A DNA stretch of 64,000 nt from CALFML01 sp044222245 (lineage in GTDB: Bacteria; Myxococcota_A; Polyangia; Palsa-1104; JAEUJZ01): NCBI GenBank assembly GCA_044222245.1, contig JBGANQ010000039.1, forward strand, positions 10,840 to 74,839. Direction: 5' to 3'. The notes beneath the pieces are model-generated. The model saw only the letters and a program-made list of their open reading frames with translations, was not told where the DNA came from and searched no databases. Every line of letters starts with the position of its first letter. Positions within the stretch are counted from its first letter, which is position 1. Below, in pieces: positions 1-8,666 of the stretch. A program made the position numbers and the translations under genes.

Positions 1-1
1 G

Positions 2-763
2 CTCGCCGCGCAGAAGCAGCGCTACGAGCTGGCCGAGCAGAAGCGCCAGCAGGCCGAGGCGGCGGTCAGTCGCCTGGCCGGGCTGCTCGGCAAGGGCGGC
101 GCCGCGCTGCTGCCCGCTGCCGAGGACGGGCGCAAGCAGCTGGAGGAGCTGCGCCGCCTGTTCTTCACCATCGTCGAGCACCTCAAAGAGCTCTTGCGCA
201 ACCAGACCGAGACGCACGACAGCACAAGCTCGGCCCAGGCCAGCCGCGACGAGGCCGAGAAGCAGCGCAAGCTCGGGCCGCTGGCGGCGACGCAGGACGG
301 CCACGCGAGCCTGGCCAAGGCGCTCGCCGAGGCGCTGGCGGCCCAGGCGGACAAAGCGCAGGGCACCCCCGAGGGCGGCGACCCGCAGGCCCAGCAGGCC
401 CAGCAAACCCAGAAGAAGCTGGCCGATGCCGCCGAGGAGGTGCGCAAGGCGCACGGCTCGCTGCAGAGCGCCGCCGACAGCCTCAAGGCGGCCGAGAAGC
501 AGGCGCAGGCGATGTCTTTTGATCTGGAGCCGACCCTGGAGCAGCAGAAGCAGGGCCTGGGACACCTGGAGGCGGCGATCCGCATCCTGGAGCCGCCCCA
601 GCAAGACCAGCAGAATCAAAAGCAGAACCAGCAGAATCAGGATCAGCAGATCTCGCAGGAGCAGGCGGCGCGGCGGCTGCAGGCGATCCGCGAGCGGGAG
701 GCGGAGCGCCAGCGCAAGCGGCAGCAGCCGCAAAATCCCGAGCCGGTAGAGAAGGACTGGTAG
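2..763 (+). CDS. Gln-rich coiled-coil protein of the Bat (aerotolerance) operon, 3' part
   Basis: The reading frame is open from the window edge, so the start lies upstream; 253 residues are visible. The visible part is almost all charged and Gln/Ala-rich helix with coiled-coil character, including a Gln/Asn stretch around residues 200-220, and it ends in VEKDW. That tail is typical of small BatC-position proteins encoded just before batD in aerotolerance operons. The stop codon is 3 nt before the batD start, so the two are co-transcribed. I see no TPR motif or membrane segment in the visible part. Function unknown; a role as periplasmic or membrane-associated partner of the Bat proteins is inferred from position only. 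Confidence 0.75.
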   Translation, partial: LAAQKQRYELAEQKRQQAEAAVSRLAGLLGKGGAALLPAAEDGRKQLEELRRLFFTIVEHLKELLRNQTETHDSTSSAQASRDEAEKQRKLGPLAATQDGHASLAKALAEALAAQADKAQGTPEGGDPQAQQAQQTQKKLADAAEEVRKAHGSLQSAADSLKAAEKQAQAMSFDLEPTLEQQKQGLGHLEAAIRILEPPQQDQQNQKQNQQNQDQQISQEQAARRLQAIREREAERQRKRQQPQNPEPVEKDW

Positions 764-766
764 GCC

Positions 767-3394
767 ATGCAACGTCGAATGCAGAAGCTCCGCTGCGCAC
801 TCCTTTTGCTGCTCGGCGCGGCGGTGCTGCTCGGCGCCCCGGGCGGGGCGAGGGCGCAGCAGCTCAGCCTGCACCTTGACACCGAAGAGGTGTACGCCAA
901 CCTGCCGTTTGTGCTGTCGGTCGCCGCGCAGGGCTTTGATGAGGCGCCGCAGCCGACGCTGTCGCCGCTGACGATCGCCAACTGCAAGGTGACGCCGCTC
1001 GGGGTGACGCCCAACGTCTCCAGCATGCTGCAGATCATCAACGGCCAGCGCACCGAGTCGCGCAGCGTGACCTTTGTGTACCGCTTCCGCGTCGAGGCGG
1101 CCAAGCCCGGTCAGTACGTCGTGCCGGCGCTGACCGCGCAGCAGGGCGCAACCCGGGCGCAGAGCCAGGCGGCGCGCTTCACGGTGCGCGCGGTCGATGA
1201 CAGCAAGGACATGCAGCTGCGCCTCTCGCTGCCCGACCGGCCGCTGTGGATCGGCGAGACGGTCGAGGGCTCGCTCGACTGGTACCTGCGGCGCGACGTC
1301 GGCAACCGCACCTTCGCGGTGCCGCTGTTCGATCTGGACGACTGGCTGGAGATCGAGGCCCCGGCCGGAGAGCCCAAGCTCGCCGGCTTCCACGTCGGCA
1401 GCCGCCAGCTCGAGCTGCCCTACAAGCAGGACAAGGCGGCGCTCGACGGCAGCGACTACACCCGCTTCCGCTTCCAGTTCCGCCTCACCCCCAGCAAGGC
1501 GGGCGTGCTGTCGCCACCGCCGGCGCGCGTGGTGGCCGAGCTGCGCACCGGCATCGGCCGCGATCCGTTCGGCTTTCAGGTGCCCGAGAGCGCGCTGTTC
1601 CAGGCGGTGAGCAAGCCTCTGCGGCTGGAGATTCGCCCGCTGCCGCAGGCCGGGCGGCCGCCGAGCTTCAAGAACGCCGTCGGCGAGTCGTTCGCGCTAG
1701 AGGTACAGGCGGGGCGGACGGTGGTGCGGCAGGGCGATCCGATCGAGCTGCGCATCCTGCTGCGCGGCAACGGCCGGCTCGCCGGCCTGATCCTGCCCGA
1801 GCCTTCCGCGATGGGCCTGTCCGAGCAGTACTTCGGCGCCCCGGAGGAGCCGCCCGCCGGCGAGCTGCTGGAGGACGGCAAGGGCAAGCTGTTCCGGGTG
1901 ACCGTCCGCCTGCGCAGCGCTGAGGCGCGCGAGATCCCGGCGCTGTCGTTTGGCTACTTCGATCCGAGCAAGGGCAGCTTCCAGACCGTGCACAGCCAGC
2001 CGATCGCGCTGTCGGTCAAGGGCTCGGCGGTGGTCGGCGCCGGCGATGTCGTCGCGACCGCCCCGGCGACCAGCGGCGGTGGCGCGACCGCCAAGCCAGC
2101 CGCGACCGCCGAGCCGGCGCTGCCGCTCGTCGGGGCCGATCTGGCGCTGAGCAGCGAGGGGCTGACCTGGCAGCACGCCCCGTCGCTGCGCGCGGTGCTG
2201 CCGCTGCTTTTGGGGCTGTATGGGCTGGCGCTTGGGGTGCTGCTCGTCCAGCTGGGGCGGCAGCGCCAGCGGGCCGCCCGCACCCAAGACGCCCAGCTCC
2301 AGGCCACCGTGCGCCGGCTGCACAAGGAGCTGGAGGCCGCCGTCCACCAGGCGGCGCGCGACGCGGCGCCCAAGCTGTGCGAGGCGCTGCGGGCGCTGCG
2401 CAAGGAGCTTTTGCTGCCCAGCACCGAAGGCAGCGCGCTCATCGAGCGCCTGGAGACCGAGTCCTATAGCCAGAGCGCCAGCGACAAGCCGCTGTCGCCG
2501 ACCCTGCGCGACGAGGTGGAGCAGCTCAGCCGCTCGCTGCTCGCCCAGGCGCGCCGCCGCCCGGGTGGCACCGGCGGCGCCCCTGCCCTGCTCGCGCTCT
2601 TGCTCCCTTGCCTGGGCCTGGGCGCGGCGGCGGTGGTGCACGCCCAGGACAGCGCCGCGCAGCAGAAGCTGCAGCGCGCCCGCGCCGGCTACCAGCAGTC
2701 GCTGGCGCAGACCGATCGCGACAAGCGGCGCAGCGGCTTCGCCGAGTCCGAGGGGCTCTTGCGCGAGCTGCAGGCCGCCTATCCCGACCGCCCGCAGCTG
2801 CTGGCCGACTGGGGCAACGCCGCCCTGCTCGCCCAGGAGCCGGGGCGCGCCATACTCGCCTACCGCCGCGCCCTGCGGCTGGACCCGGCCCTGGGGCGGG
2901 CGCGCCGCAACCTGTCCTTCCTGCGCGAGCACCTGCCCGAGTGGCTGCCGCGACCGCAAAAGGGCGGCACGGTGGACTCGCTGCTGTTCTGGCAGCAGCT
3001 GCTGCCGGCGCCGCACCAGCATGTGGTGCTGGCGGCGGCCGTGGCGGCCGCGGTGGCGCTGTTCAGCTTCGGGGCCGGCCGTCGCCGTCGGCTGCTGCGG
3101 ACGCTGGCGCTGTTGCCGGTGGCGCTGGCGCTGGCCATGGGGCTGTCGCTGTTGACCGAGCGGGACGCCCGCCGCGACGCGGTGCTGGTGGTGTCCGGGG
3201 TGACCTTGCGCTCGGCCGACAGCAACGGCGCCCCGCCCGCGCTGGGCCACCCGCTGCCTGCCGGCACCGAGGTCACCGTGGGCGAGCTGCGCGGCGAGTG
3301 GACCCGGGTCACGCTGGCCGATGGGCAGACCGGCTGGGTCAAAAGCAGCGCCCTGGCGACGCTGGTCCCGCTGGAGCCGGGTCTTAGCGGCTAA
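767..3394 (+). CDS. BatD-BatE fusion, oxygen-tolerance/envelope protein
   Basis: 875 residues. A signal peptide (about 1-30, cleavage after ARA) leads into a BatD-type beta-rich region (about 31-470), then a transmembrane segment (about 475-497) and a cytoplasmic helical stretch. A second hydrophobic segment (about 601-622) follows, then a TPR region (about 678-722), two membrane spans (about 751-798) and a C-terminal SH3-like domain (about 805-870). BatD and BatE are usually separate adjacent genes in Bat operons, so this looks like a natural fusion; the second hydrophobic segment marks the old BatE N-terminus. The role in aerotolerance or envelope maintenance is family knowledge. The 3' end overlaps the convergent response-regulator gene by 11 bp. 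Confidence 0.85.
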   Translation: MQRRMQKLRCALLLLLGAAVLLGAPGGARAQQLSLHLDTEEVYANLPFVLSVAAQGFDEAPQPTLSPLTIANCKVTPLGVTPNVSSMLQIINGQRTESRSVTFVYRFRVEAAKPGQYVVPALTAQQGATRAQSQAARFTVRAVDDSKDMQLRLSLPDRPLWIGETVEGSLDWYLRRDVGNRTFAVPLFDLDDWLEIEAPAGEPKLAGFHVGSRQLELPYKQDKAALDGSDYTRFRFQFRLTPSKAGVLSPPPARVVAELRTGIGRDPFGFQVPESALFQAVSKPLRLEIRPLPQAGRPPSFKNAVGESFALEVQAGRTVVRQGDPIELRILLRGNGRLAGLILPEPSAMGLSEQYFGAPEEPPAGELLEDGKGKLFRVTVRLRSAEAREIPALSFGYFDPSKGSFQTVHSQPIALSVKGSAVVGAGDVVATAPATSGGGATAKPAATAEPALPLVGADLALSSEGLTWQHAPSLRAVLPLLLGLYGLALGVLLVQLGRQRQRAARTQDAQLQATVRRLHKELEAAVHQAARDAAPKLCEALRALRKELLLPSTEGSALIERLETESYSQSASDKPLSPTLRDEVEQLSRSLLAQARRRPGGTGGAPALLALLLPCLGLGAAAVVHAQDSAAQQKLQRARAGYQQSLAQTDRDKRRSGFAESEGLLRELQAAYPDRPQLLADWGNAALLAQEPGRAILAYRRALRLDPALGRARRNLSFLREHLPEWLPRPQKGGTVDSLLFWQQLLPAPHQHVVLAAAVAAAVALFSFGAGRRRRLLRTLALLPVALALAMGLSLLTERDARRDAVLVVSGVTLRSADSNGAPPALGHPLPAGTEVTVGELRGEWTRVTLADGQTGWVKSSALATLVPLEPGLSG

Positions 3395-3956
3395 AGAAGG
3401 TCCGCAGCATCGGCGAGGCCAGGCTCGCCGCCACCCCATCGAGCCGCCCGAGCTCGAGCACATAGTCGCCGCCGTCCAGGGTGACCTCGCGGATGCCCGG
3501 GTGCATGGCCGCCAGCTCGCTGAGCAGGCGCTCGCGCAGCAGCACCGCGCGGCCGGCGCTGGCCGCCCGCCGCAGCTCGTCCAGCCGATCGAGGGCCTGG
3601 CGGATGGTCTCGCGCAGCACCGCCTTGTCCCAGGGCTTGGTGAGGTAGCGGTAGACCTCACCCTCATTGATCGCCCGCAGCGCCGAGTCAAGCGACGCTC
3701 CGCCGGTAAGCAGCATGCGCACCACGTCCGGGTAGCTCTGGCGGACGCGGGCCACAAGCTCGATGCCGGACATGCCCGGCATGTCGATGTCCGAGATGAG
3801 GATGTCGATGCCGCCGCCCTCGATCAGCGACAGCGCCTCGACCGGCGAGGTGGTGCTGAGGATGCGGTAGTCCTGGTCGCGCAGGATGCGCCGCAGGGAG
3901 TCCAGGACCTCGGGCTCATCATCGACAATCAGCACTGTATGACGTGAGAGCTTCAT
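3384..3956 (-). CDS. Response regulator receiver protein
   Basis: 190 residues from the ATG at 3956. The N-terminal receiver domain has the acidic pair D12/D13, phospho-acceptor D56, T84 and K107 (TKPW). This receiver type, with LLTGGA and YRYLTKPW, is common in RpfG-like and myxobacterial regulators. The last 70 residues match no known output domain. I chose this start, not the ATG 12 nt upstream, because it forms an ATGA overlap with the stop of the upstream kinase fragment, as elsewhere in this operon. It was probably the output of the hybrid histidine kinase and Ser/Thr kinase encoded upstream before the 35.6-kb insertion separated them; its native promoter is now far away. Confidence 0.88.
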   Translation of the reverse strand: MKLSRHTVLIVDDEPEVLDSLRRILRDQDYRILSTTSPVEALSLIEGGGIDILISDIDMPGMSGIELVARVRQSYPDVVRMLLTGGASLDSALRAINEGEVYRYLTKPWDKAVLRETIRQALDRLDELRRAASAGRAVLLRERLLSELAAMHPGIREVTLDGGDYVLELGRLDGVAASLASPMLRTFFSR

Positions 3957-4440
3957 AGCGGCAGCCACCTCCGCCAGTCGCTGCGGGACACCGCGCGGCT
4001 GGCTCGCTCCAGATCCTTGAGCAGCTCGTCAGCACTCTGGTAGCGCTCCTCGGGACGCTTGGCCATGGCGCGCAGCACCACGCGCTCGATCGCCGCCGGG
4101 AACGGCCCGCCCGGACCTTTTAGCGGCGGCGTCGGCGCGCTGATCTGCTGCTCCAGGACCTCGCCCAGGGTCTTGCCGTCAAAAGGCACCGCGCCGGTCA
4201 GCATCTCGAACAGCACACAGCCCAGCGAGTACAGATCGCTGCGAAAGTCGGACGCGGCGCCGCGCGCCTGCTCGGGCGACATGTACCAGGCGGTGCCGAT
4301 GATGCCGTCGCTTGCTACACTGTCGTCACTGGCGGCGATTCGCCCTTCAAGGACCTTGGCCACCCCGAAGTCGCCGATCTTTACCTGATCGTCGTGACCG
4401 ACAAAGATGTTGGCCGGCTTGAGGTCGCGGTGAACAATAC
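3953..4440 (-). pseudogene. Ser/Thr protein kinase, C-terminal half (gene split by integration)
   Basis: Homology starts abruptly at the catalytic loop (CIVHRDLKPAN) and runs through the DFG motif, the activation segment (GTAWYMSPEQARG), the substrate-binding helices (DLYSLGCVLFEMLTG) and the end of the C-lobe. The whole N-lobe is missing: glycine loop, ATP-binding Lys and alpha-C Glu. Upstream of the HRD codons the frame runs into AT-richer element DNA. The missing half is at 40,877-40,009 on the same strand and stops at the same codons. Joining them gives QCVVHRDLKPANIF in frame. A protein might start at an ATG inside the element, but without the N-lobe it could not bind ATP normally. Confidence 0.93.
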
Positions 4441-4500
4441 AGTTTAAAATTGTCGTCGAGAGATTGTGTTTCAGATAGTTTCCTGGAAACTTGCTGGAAA
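4425..4500. other. Attachment site A (attL): core plus paired arm motifs
   Basis: The core TCGCGGTGAAC (4425-4435) is the reverse complement of the kinase codons for V-H-R-D. To its left is kinase coding sequence. To its right is element DNA with two direct CTGGAAA motifs (4483-4489 and 4494-4500) spaced 11 nt apart, the first beginning 56 nt after the GCGGTGA start at 4427. The same motif pair with identical offset occurs at site C. The region 4441-4500 is markedly AT-richer than its surroundings, as expected for an integrase-binding arm. Confidence 0.85.
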
Positions 4501-4517
4501 TCGAAATCAAGCACTGG

Positions 4518-5777
4518 CTATGCCGAAGCATCTGAAAGCATGCGCAGTAATTCGGCGAGCTCTTGGGGGGCGAGTGCGCGGAGCTGCTGCAGGAGCGAGG
4601 GGGGCTCGGCTGGCGTCGGTTCATGGGCCAGCGCCTGCGCCACACGGCGCAAGGTAGTGTTTCTCAGGGTGTCCGGATCTACGTAGTGCTGGGCGGTTAT
4701 GGCAAAACTCCCGTGCCCGAGCGCCGATGCTACCACGCTCGAGGTGCATCCCGCTGCGACGGCCAGGCTCGAGTGCAGGCCGCGCAGGGAGTGCGGGCAT
4801 ACGCGCGGCAGACCGGCGCGCCGGCAGTAGTTGCGGACCTGACGCCACTGCCAGATCTGAAAGTAGGGCTGCGCCCGGTCGCCGCCGAATAGCCGACGTT
4901 CGGGCGGCTGGCCCTTGGCTTGCCTGAGCAGGAGCCCGCGCAGCGGCTCAGGCACCTCGAGCCGGCGGCGGGCGTTGTCGGTCTTGCCGCTGGGAATCCA
5001 GAGCACGCGCCCGTCATCATCTAGATCCCGCACCTGGCGATGGAGTACCTCACTAGTGCGCAAGCCCAGCACCAGCTGCATGTAGGTCGCTACGGCCCCT
5101 TCCTCTCCCACCTCCGCAGCGCTCAGCAGCACCTGAGTAAGCCGCCGCGCTTCGTCAATGCGGAGCTGGTCTTTACCCACGCGCGGCTTGCCGACGGGCT
5201 TGACGGCTGCAAACGGATTGGCGCGTGAATATTTCCGACTCACGGCCCAGCAAAAAAACATCTTGGCCGCACCCAGCAGCTTCCGGTGAGTCTGGGCGCG
5301 CGTTACGTGCCCGAACCGGGTGGTCTTCACGGTCTCCGCTTCGTAGAGCTGCCGCGCTTGGTCTGCGCTGAAGTTGCTGACCCGCTGAGCGAGCGGAAGA
5401 AAGTGGCGCAGCCTGTAGCCGAGCGTATCGATAGAGAGTGGCTTGAGCCCTTGCTTCTGTTTGTCGGTCAGAAACTCTTCGATCGCCGTTTCGATCAGGA
5501 TGGAGTTCTCAGCCTGCAAGGTGCGCTCAAACTCGGCCTTGATGGAAAGAGCCTCCTGCAGCGACTTGAGGGAGCCAACGGACTTGCGCTTTCCCCCGTC
5601 GAATAGGATGACGCGATAGGTCTGCGTGTTGGCGTCGAAGTAGGGGCCAGATACTCGCGAAGTCTGGTTCGCAGAGTCGGCCCCTTCTCGCGAGGAAGCG
5701 TTATCCAGCGACTTCCCGAGCATAGACAGCGTGCGACGGACGGTCTTACGGGTCTTGTTCTTGTTTGGGGCGTTCAT
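4518..5777 (-). CDS. int: Tyrosine recombinase (site-specific integrase)
   Basis: 419 residues. The N-terminal third has an arm-binding-like region and a SAM-like core-binding domain (about 90-190). The catalytic domain has the full active-site set: R240 (LGLRTSEVL), K265 (SGKTDN), H329 and R332 (HSLR), H355 (LGHGS) and the nucleophile Y365 (QHYVD). A strong Shine-Dalgarno (AGGAG) precedes the ATG. It is the last gene of a tight three-gene operon with the Zn/HTH and methyltransferase genes. Its 3' end lies about 80 nt from the core of site A, the usual position for an integrase next to its own att site. It is the best candidate to act on all five core sites in the array. The target choice, kinase HRD codons, is inferred from the junctions. 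Confidence 0.96.
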   Translation of the reverse strand: MNAPNKNKTRKTVRRTLSMLGKSLDNASSREGADSANQTSRVSGPYFDANTQTYRVILFDGGKRKSVGSLKSLQEALSIKAEFERTLQAENSILIETAIEEFLTDKQKQGLKPLSIDTLGYRLRHFLPLAQRVSNFSADQARQLYEAETVKTTRFGHVTRAQTHRKLLGAAKMFFCWAVSRKYSRANPFAAVKPVGKPRVGKDQLRIDEARRLTQVLLSAAEVGEEGAVATYMQLVLGLRTSEVLHRQVRDLDDDGRVLWIPSGKTDNARRRLEVPEPLRGLLLRQAKGQPPERRLFGGDRAQPYFQIWQWRQVRNYCRRAGLPRVCPHSLRGLHSSLAVAAGCTSSVVASALGHGSFAITAQHYVDPDTLRNTTLRRVAQALAHEPTPAEPPSLLQQLRALAPQELAELLRMLSDASA

Positions 5778-5814
5778 GATTGTTGTTCTCCTGTTTCAGG
5801 GGGGCAAATCGTGA

Positions 5815-6324
5815 CTACTTCCGGACTTTGGTACGTGCACTCCGCTGGGGATCGCGGAGGTCTTGCTGAGTCGGGATGGCGCCCCAGAAGCGCTCTACTT
5901 CAGGGAGGCGTGATGCTGGGTCCTGGGCCAGCTGGGCGAGTAGCAGGACAAGCGCCGGGCTCGGGTTGCCCGCGTCGGTCAACAGTCGGCTTAGATATCC
6001 CTGCGCGAGGCCGATCCGCCGTTCTAGCTGCCGCTGTGAGATGTGCTGGCGCAGCGCTCGTATTGCTTCGCCGGCTCGGCGCCGGAGCTCGGCCAGATAC
6101 AGGGTAGATAAGACGCCCTCCAGCTGCTGCGCCGTCTCGGCGTCGAGGTACTCAGCACGGCATCGGCTGCAGGTAGGGATCAACAGCTCCGCGGGCAGTG
6201 GCAGCGCCGCGATGGTCTTGTACTCTATGGTGCGGCCGGGTCGCCGCCGGGGGCGGACGGTCTTTGCGCCGCAGTGCAGACACTTCTTGGGCCAGTGCGC
6301 GCTTGCGGGCGGGGTCGGGGCCAT
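5815..6324 (-). CDS. Zinc-ribbon plus HTH DNA-binding protein
   Basis: 169 residues. An N-terminal CLHC and a later CSRC motif (about residues 15-55) form a probable zinc-binding module. The second half has an XRE-like helix-turn-helix (SQRQLERRIGLAQGYLSRLL). The layout resembles MqsA-type antitoxin and regulator proteins, but no MqsR-like toxin is adjacent. It lies 3 nt after the methyltransferase gene and 37 nt before int on the same strand. It is therefore a candidate regulator of integrase expression or a recombination directionality factor. That role is inferred from context only. Confidence 0.75.
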   Translation of the reverse strand: MAPTPPASAHWPKKCLHCGAKTVRPRRRPGRTIEYKTIAALPLPAELLIPTCSRCRAEYLDAETAQQLEGVLSTLYLAELRRRAGEAIRALRQHISQRQLERRIGLAQGYLSRLLTDAGNPSPALVLLLAQLAQDPASRLPEVERFWGAIPTQQDLRDPQRSARTKVRK

Positions 6325-6327
6325 TGT

Positions 6328-7209
6328 CTACGGGCGCGCGATGTAGAGTCGCAGCGATGAGGGCTGGTCTGCAGGGCCGTAGGGCAGCGCGGCCAGCTCG
6401 TGCCAGCCGAGCTCTTTTAGGCACTGCGTCAGCCCGTTCGGCTCATAGCGGCGGAAGCGGTACATGGAAAACTCTCGGGGGTCGCGGCCGGGCGCCTGGA
6501 CCGTGGCGATCGCGTCGAGGGCATAGCTGCCGGGGATCGGGCTCTGCGTGTCGAGCTCCCAGCGGAACTCAATGCAGTTCGTATCCTTGCAGTGACGCCA
6601 GATCGGCCCGCCGAGCCAGGCGGCGATCTGCGGAGGCACGCCGCTGGCCCAAGACCGCTCGCGATGCTTGATCTCCTCCGGGCTGGCGGGGGAGCTACGC
6701 GCCAGCTGTAGATCCACCAGCAGCAGATCGCCCGGCTCGCCGCGCAGGCTGTGCCGGAAGAATCGCGACTCGTGGTCCAGGTTGCCCAGTGTGCCGCCGA
6801 GCAGGCAATACAGGTGCCGCTGCGGCGCGGCGCGGCGCAACGGCGGATACTCGCCCAGATGATGGAAGTTGGCCTGCATGCCCCACACCGACACGACCGG
6901 CCGCCCGCGTAGCGCCTCAGAGGCATTTTGAAAGCCGGCGGCGAGCAAGGGTTGGCTGATATCGAGCAGGCACAAGTCCAGGCCGCGCGGGGTCGTCCGC
7001 TCGAGCAGATGCTGGGCCAGCTGCGTCTCTAGCGGGGCAACGAGAGCGACGAGGAAGTTATCGCGCCGAGGACGCTCATGTACGGCTGCTCCGCGCTGAT
7101 GCAGTGAGGCCGGAGTCGTCGCCGTCGAACCGAGAGCTGGCGTGCGAAGCAGTTCGGCCTTGCTGAAAAGGGGCCCTCGGTGCAGTGTAGGTTGCGGAGT
7201 CGATGGCAT
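6328..7209 (-). CDS. EgtD-like SAM-dependent methyltransferase (histidine-methyltransferase family)
   Basis: About 293 residues from the ATG at 7209 (an in-frame ATG at 7224 is possible). LLGGTLGNLD followed by GDLLLVDLQL matches the FxGSTIGN...GVDL signature of the EgtD family of L-histidine N-alpha-methyltransferases, and the C-terminal RFRRYEPNGL fits too. The N-terminal part of a standard EgtD is poorly conserved, and there is no EgtB-like partner here, so ergothioneine synthesis is not supported. It is the first gene of the operon with the Zn/HTH protein and integrase. Its start codon overlaps the start of the divergent P-loop gene, so the two promoters lie inside each other's coding sequence. 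Substrate unknown. Confidence 0.7.
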   Translation of the reverse strand: MPSTPQPTLHRGPLFSKAELLRTPALGSTATTPASLHQRGAAVHERPRRDNFLVALVAPLETQLAQHLLERTTPRGLDLCLLDISQPLLAAGFQNASEALRGRPVVSVWGMQANFHHLGEYPPLRRAAPQRHLYCLLGGTLGNLDHESRFFRHSLRGEPGDLLLVDLQLARSSPASPEEIKHRERSWASGVPPQIAAWLGGPIWRHCKDTNCIEFRWELDTQSPIPGSYALDAIATVQAPGRDPREFSMYRFRRYEPNGLTQCLKELGWHELAALPYGPADQPSSLRLYIARP

Positions 7210-7711
7210 GACGCAAAGGGGCACACTTCATCTCCTGATCGGGCCGGTTGGCGCCGGGAAGACTACCTACGGGCAGCGGCAGGCGACTCGAATCGTTGGC
7301 GTGTTTCTAGATCTCGACGTCTGGATGGTCCGCCTCTTTGGCGCCGATTCACGGCCTCAAGACAACGTCATCGCGTGGTACCTGGAGCGCCGAGAGCGCT
7401 GTCGGGGTCTACTGTGGGATGTAGCGCTCGACGTGCTGCGCAGCGGAGTGGACGTCGTCCTTGAGTTTGGTTTGGTCACTGTCGCCGACCGCGAGGCTTT
7501 CTACGAGAAAGCCTGCGCCGAGGATCTCCGCCTGCTTGTCTACCTCGTCGACGCCCCCCGAGACGTCCGCCGCGAGCGGGTTCTGCAGCGCAACAAGGCG
7601 CCCGGTCCGTTTACCCAGATCGTGCCGATAGAGTTCTTCGAGCGCGCCTCCGATATCTGGCAACCACCTTCAAACTCCGAGCGCGCAGAGCGGGGCATCC
7701 TCGACGTGTGA
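7208..7711 (+). CDS. P-loop nucleotide kinase-like protein (AAA_33/zeta-toxin-like)
   Basis: 167 residues from the ATG at 7208; an upstream in-frame start at 7142 would add residues unrelated to the fold. A Walker A motif (GPVGAGKTT, about 10-18) follows immediately after the start. The overall pattern (FLDLDVW, VLEFG, VYLVDAPRDVRRERVLQRN) is that of small AAA_33/zeta-toxin/chloramphenicol-phosphotransferase-like kinases that phosphorylate nucleotides, nucleotide sugars or antibiotics. DAPRDVRRERV fits the lid region. No antitoxin of the epsilon type is next to it. It is transcribed divergently from the integrase operon. Confidence 0.75.
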   Translation: MTQRGTLHLLIGPVGAGKTTYGQRQATRIVGVFLDLDVWMVRLFGADSRPQDNVIAWYLERRERCRGLLWDVALDVLRSGVDVVLEFGLVTVADREAFYEKACAEDLRLLVYLVDAPRDVRRERVLQRNKAPGPFTQIVPIEFFERASDIWQPPSNSERAERGILDV

Positions 7712-8109
7712 CTTGAAGACGCCTGTCGACCTTGAGCCTCCCGGCGGACATTGCCCGGGATAGGAACAACAAACGCAAAGATAGCCAAAGGCGTGCCCGG
7801 CGGCTGGCAACTGTCGGCCCCCATAATAGGGGCATGCTGCGCCTCGCTCTGCACTGAAGTAAGCTAGGGTCGCCCGCCCTTAGCAGCGTCGAAAGTGCAG
7901 CGCCGCCATCAGACCAGTTGCCGACCGGTGAGCTGAACGTGGCCGCGATCGGTGACCTCAGTGGCGGCATCAGCAGCGGGCCGGCGACGGTCGCTGGGCA
8001 TGACAAACGGCTGCCGCGCTGAAGCTACGGGAGGCAACCTGCATTGCCGCTTGCGCTACGCTTCAAGAGCCTGGAAAAGTAGCGCATAGTCTGCGATAGA
8101 GGCGCGACC
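7712..8109. other. Gap of about 400 bp without a convincing gene
   Basis: Several short overlapping frames exist but none has a recognisable domain, ribosome binding site or consistent start. A weak GCCCC/GGGGC inverted repeat surrounds 7818-7834. No clear terminator is visible after the P-loop gene. Confidence 0.5.
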
Positions 8110-8325
8110 ATGGGTAAAAAGTCAGCCCAGCCCACCCTGAATCACGACTTCGAGTTTCTCAAGGACTCGGATCTCAATGCGCAGATCGCGGCCTTCGCCG
8201 CCGCGCACGAGGGAGCCCATGACGAACTGTTGGCCATGGATGGGCGCAGATCGCTCGGACCTGGGAAAGTACGGGTGACCTTCCGCGTCCGGCCAAGAAA
8301 GCCGCAGCGCGGAGAGCGCCGGTGA
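8110..8325 (+). CDS. Small hypothetical protein
   Basis: 71 residues, acidic-helical in the middle and strongly basic at the C-terminus (FRVRPRKPQRGERR). I recognise no family. The regular frame and ATG start make it plausible as a real small gene of segment I; a nucleic-acid-binding tail is possible but not demonstrated. Confidence 0.45.
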   Translation: MGKKSAQPTLNHDFEFLKDSDLNAQIAAFAAAHEGAHDELLAMDGRRSLGPGKVRVTFRVRPRKPQRGERR

Positions 8326-8666
8326 TCGCGCAGGCGCAGCAATGGGGTGTGTTGGCGGCGCGGTGAATGGGCCGACCACGCGCCAGATCGTCACCTTTGC
8401 GACCGTAGCATGTGCGCATGATTTCCGTAATACACGTCGCTGACCTGGAGATCCTGCCTCGGGCAAGCAAGATGTCTGCGGCTTTTGGAGTATCGTCGAC
8501 GGCCACGGTGTTTGACCGGCGCGTCATCCGCAATAGTAGGTAATCAGGCAATCGAAGCCGGCCACGCCATCTCCGCTCTGAGCCAGTGGCCCAGAAATAA
8601 GCCTGGCAGTTCCACTTGCCACGGCGCTGGCTTGCCTGTTGAAGGCAGCCAGATGGAAAGCGGCGA
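8326..8666. other. Gap of 340 bp; at most a 41-codon frame
   Basis: Apart from an unsupported 41-codon plus-strand frame starting at 8418, nothing can be assigned. It lies between the small gene and the convergent SpoIIAA-like gene. Confidence 0.4.

Noticed and set aside
1697..3757. Long minus-strand open frames opposite the BatD-BatE gene, and similar ones opposite 19.6-22.0 kb and 44.3-48.5 kb
   Set aside because: They mirror codon bias of the real genes on the other strand, are low-complexity Arg/Gln/Ala and show no domain or ribosome binding site.
7142..7207. Upstream start for the P-loop protein
   Set aside because: The extra residues do not fit the fold and lie inside the coding sequence of the divergent methyltransferase; the ATG at 7208 directly precedes the first core strand and Walker A.
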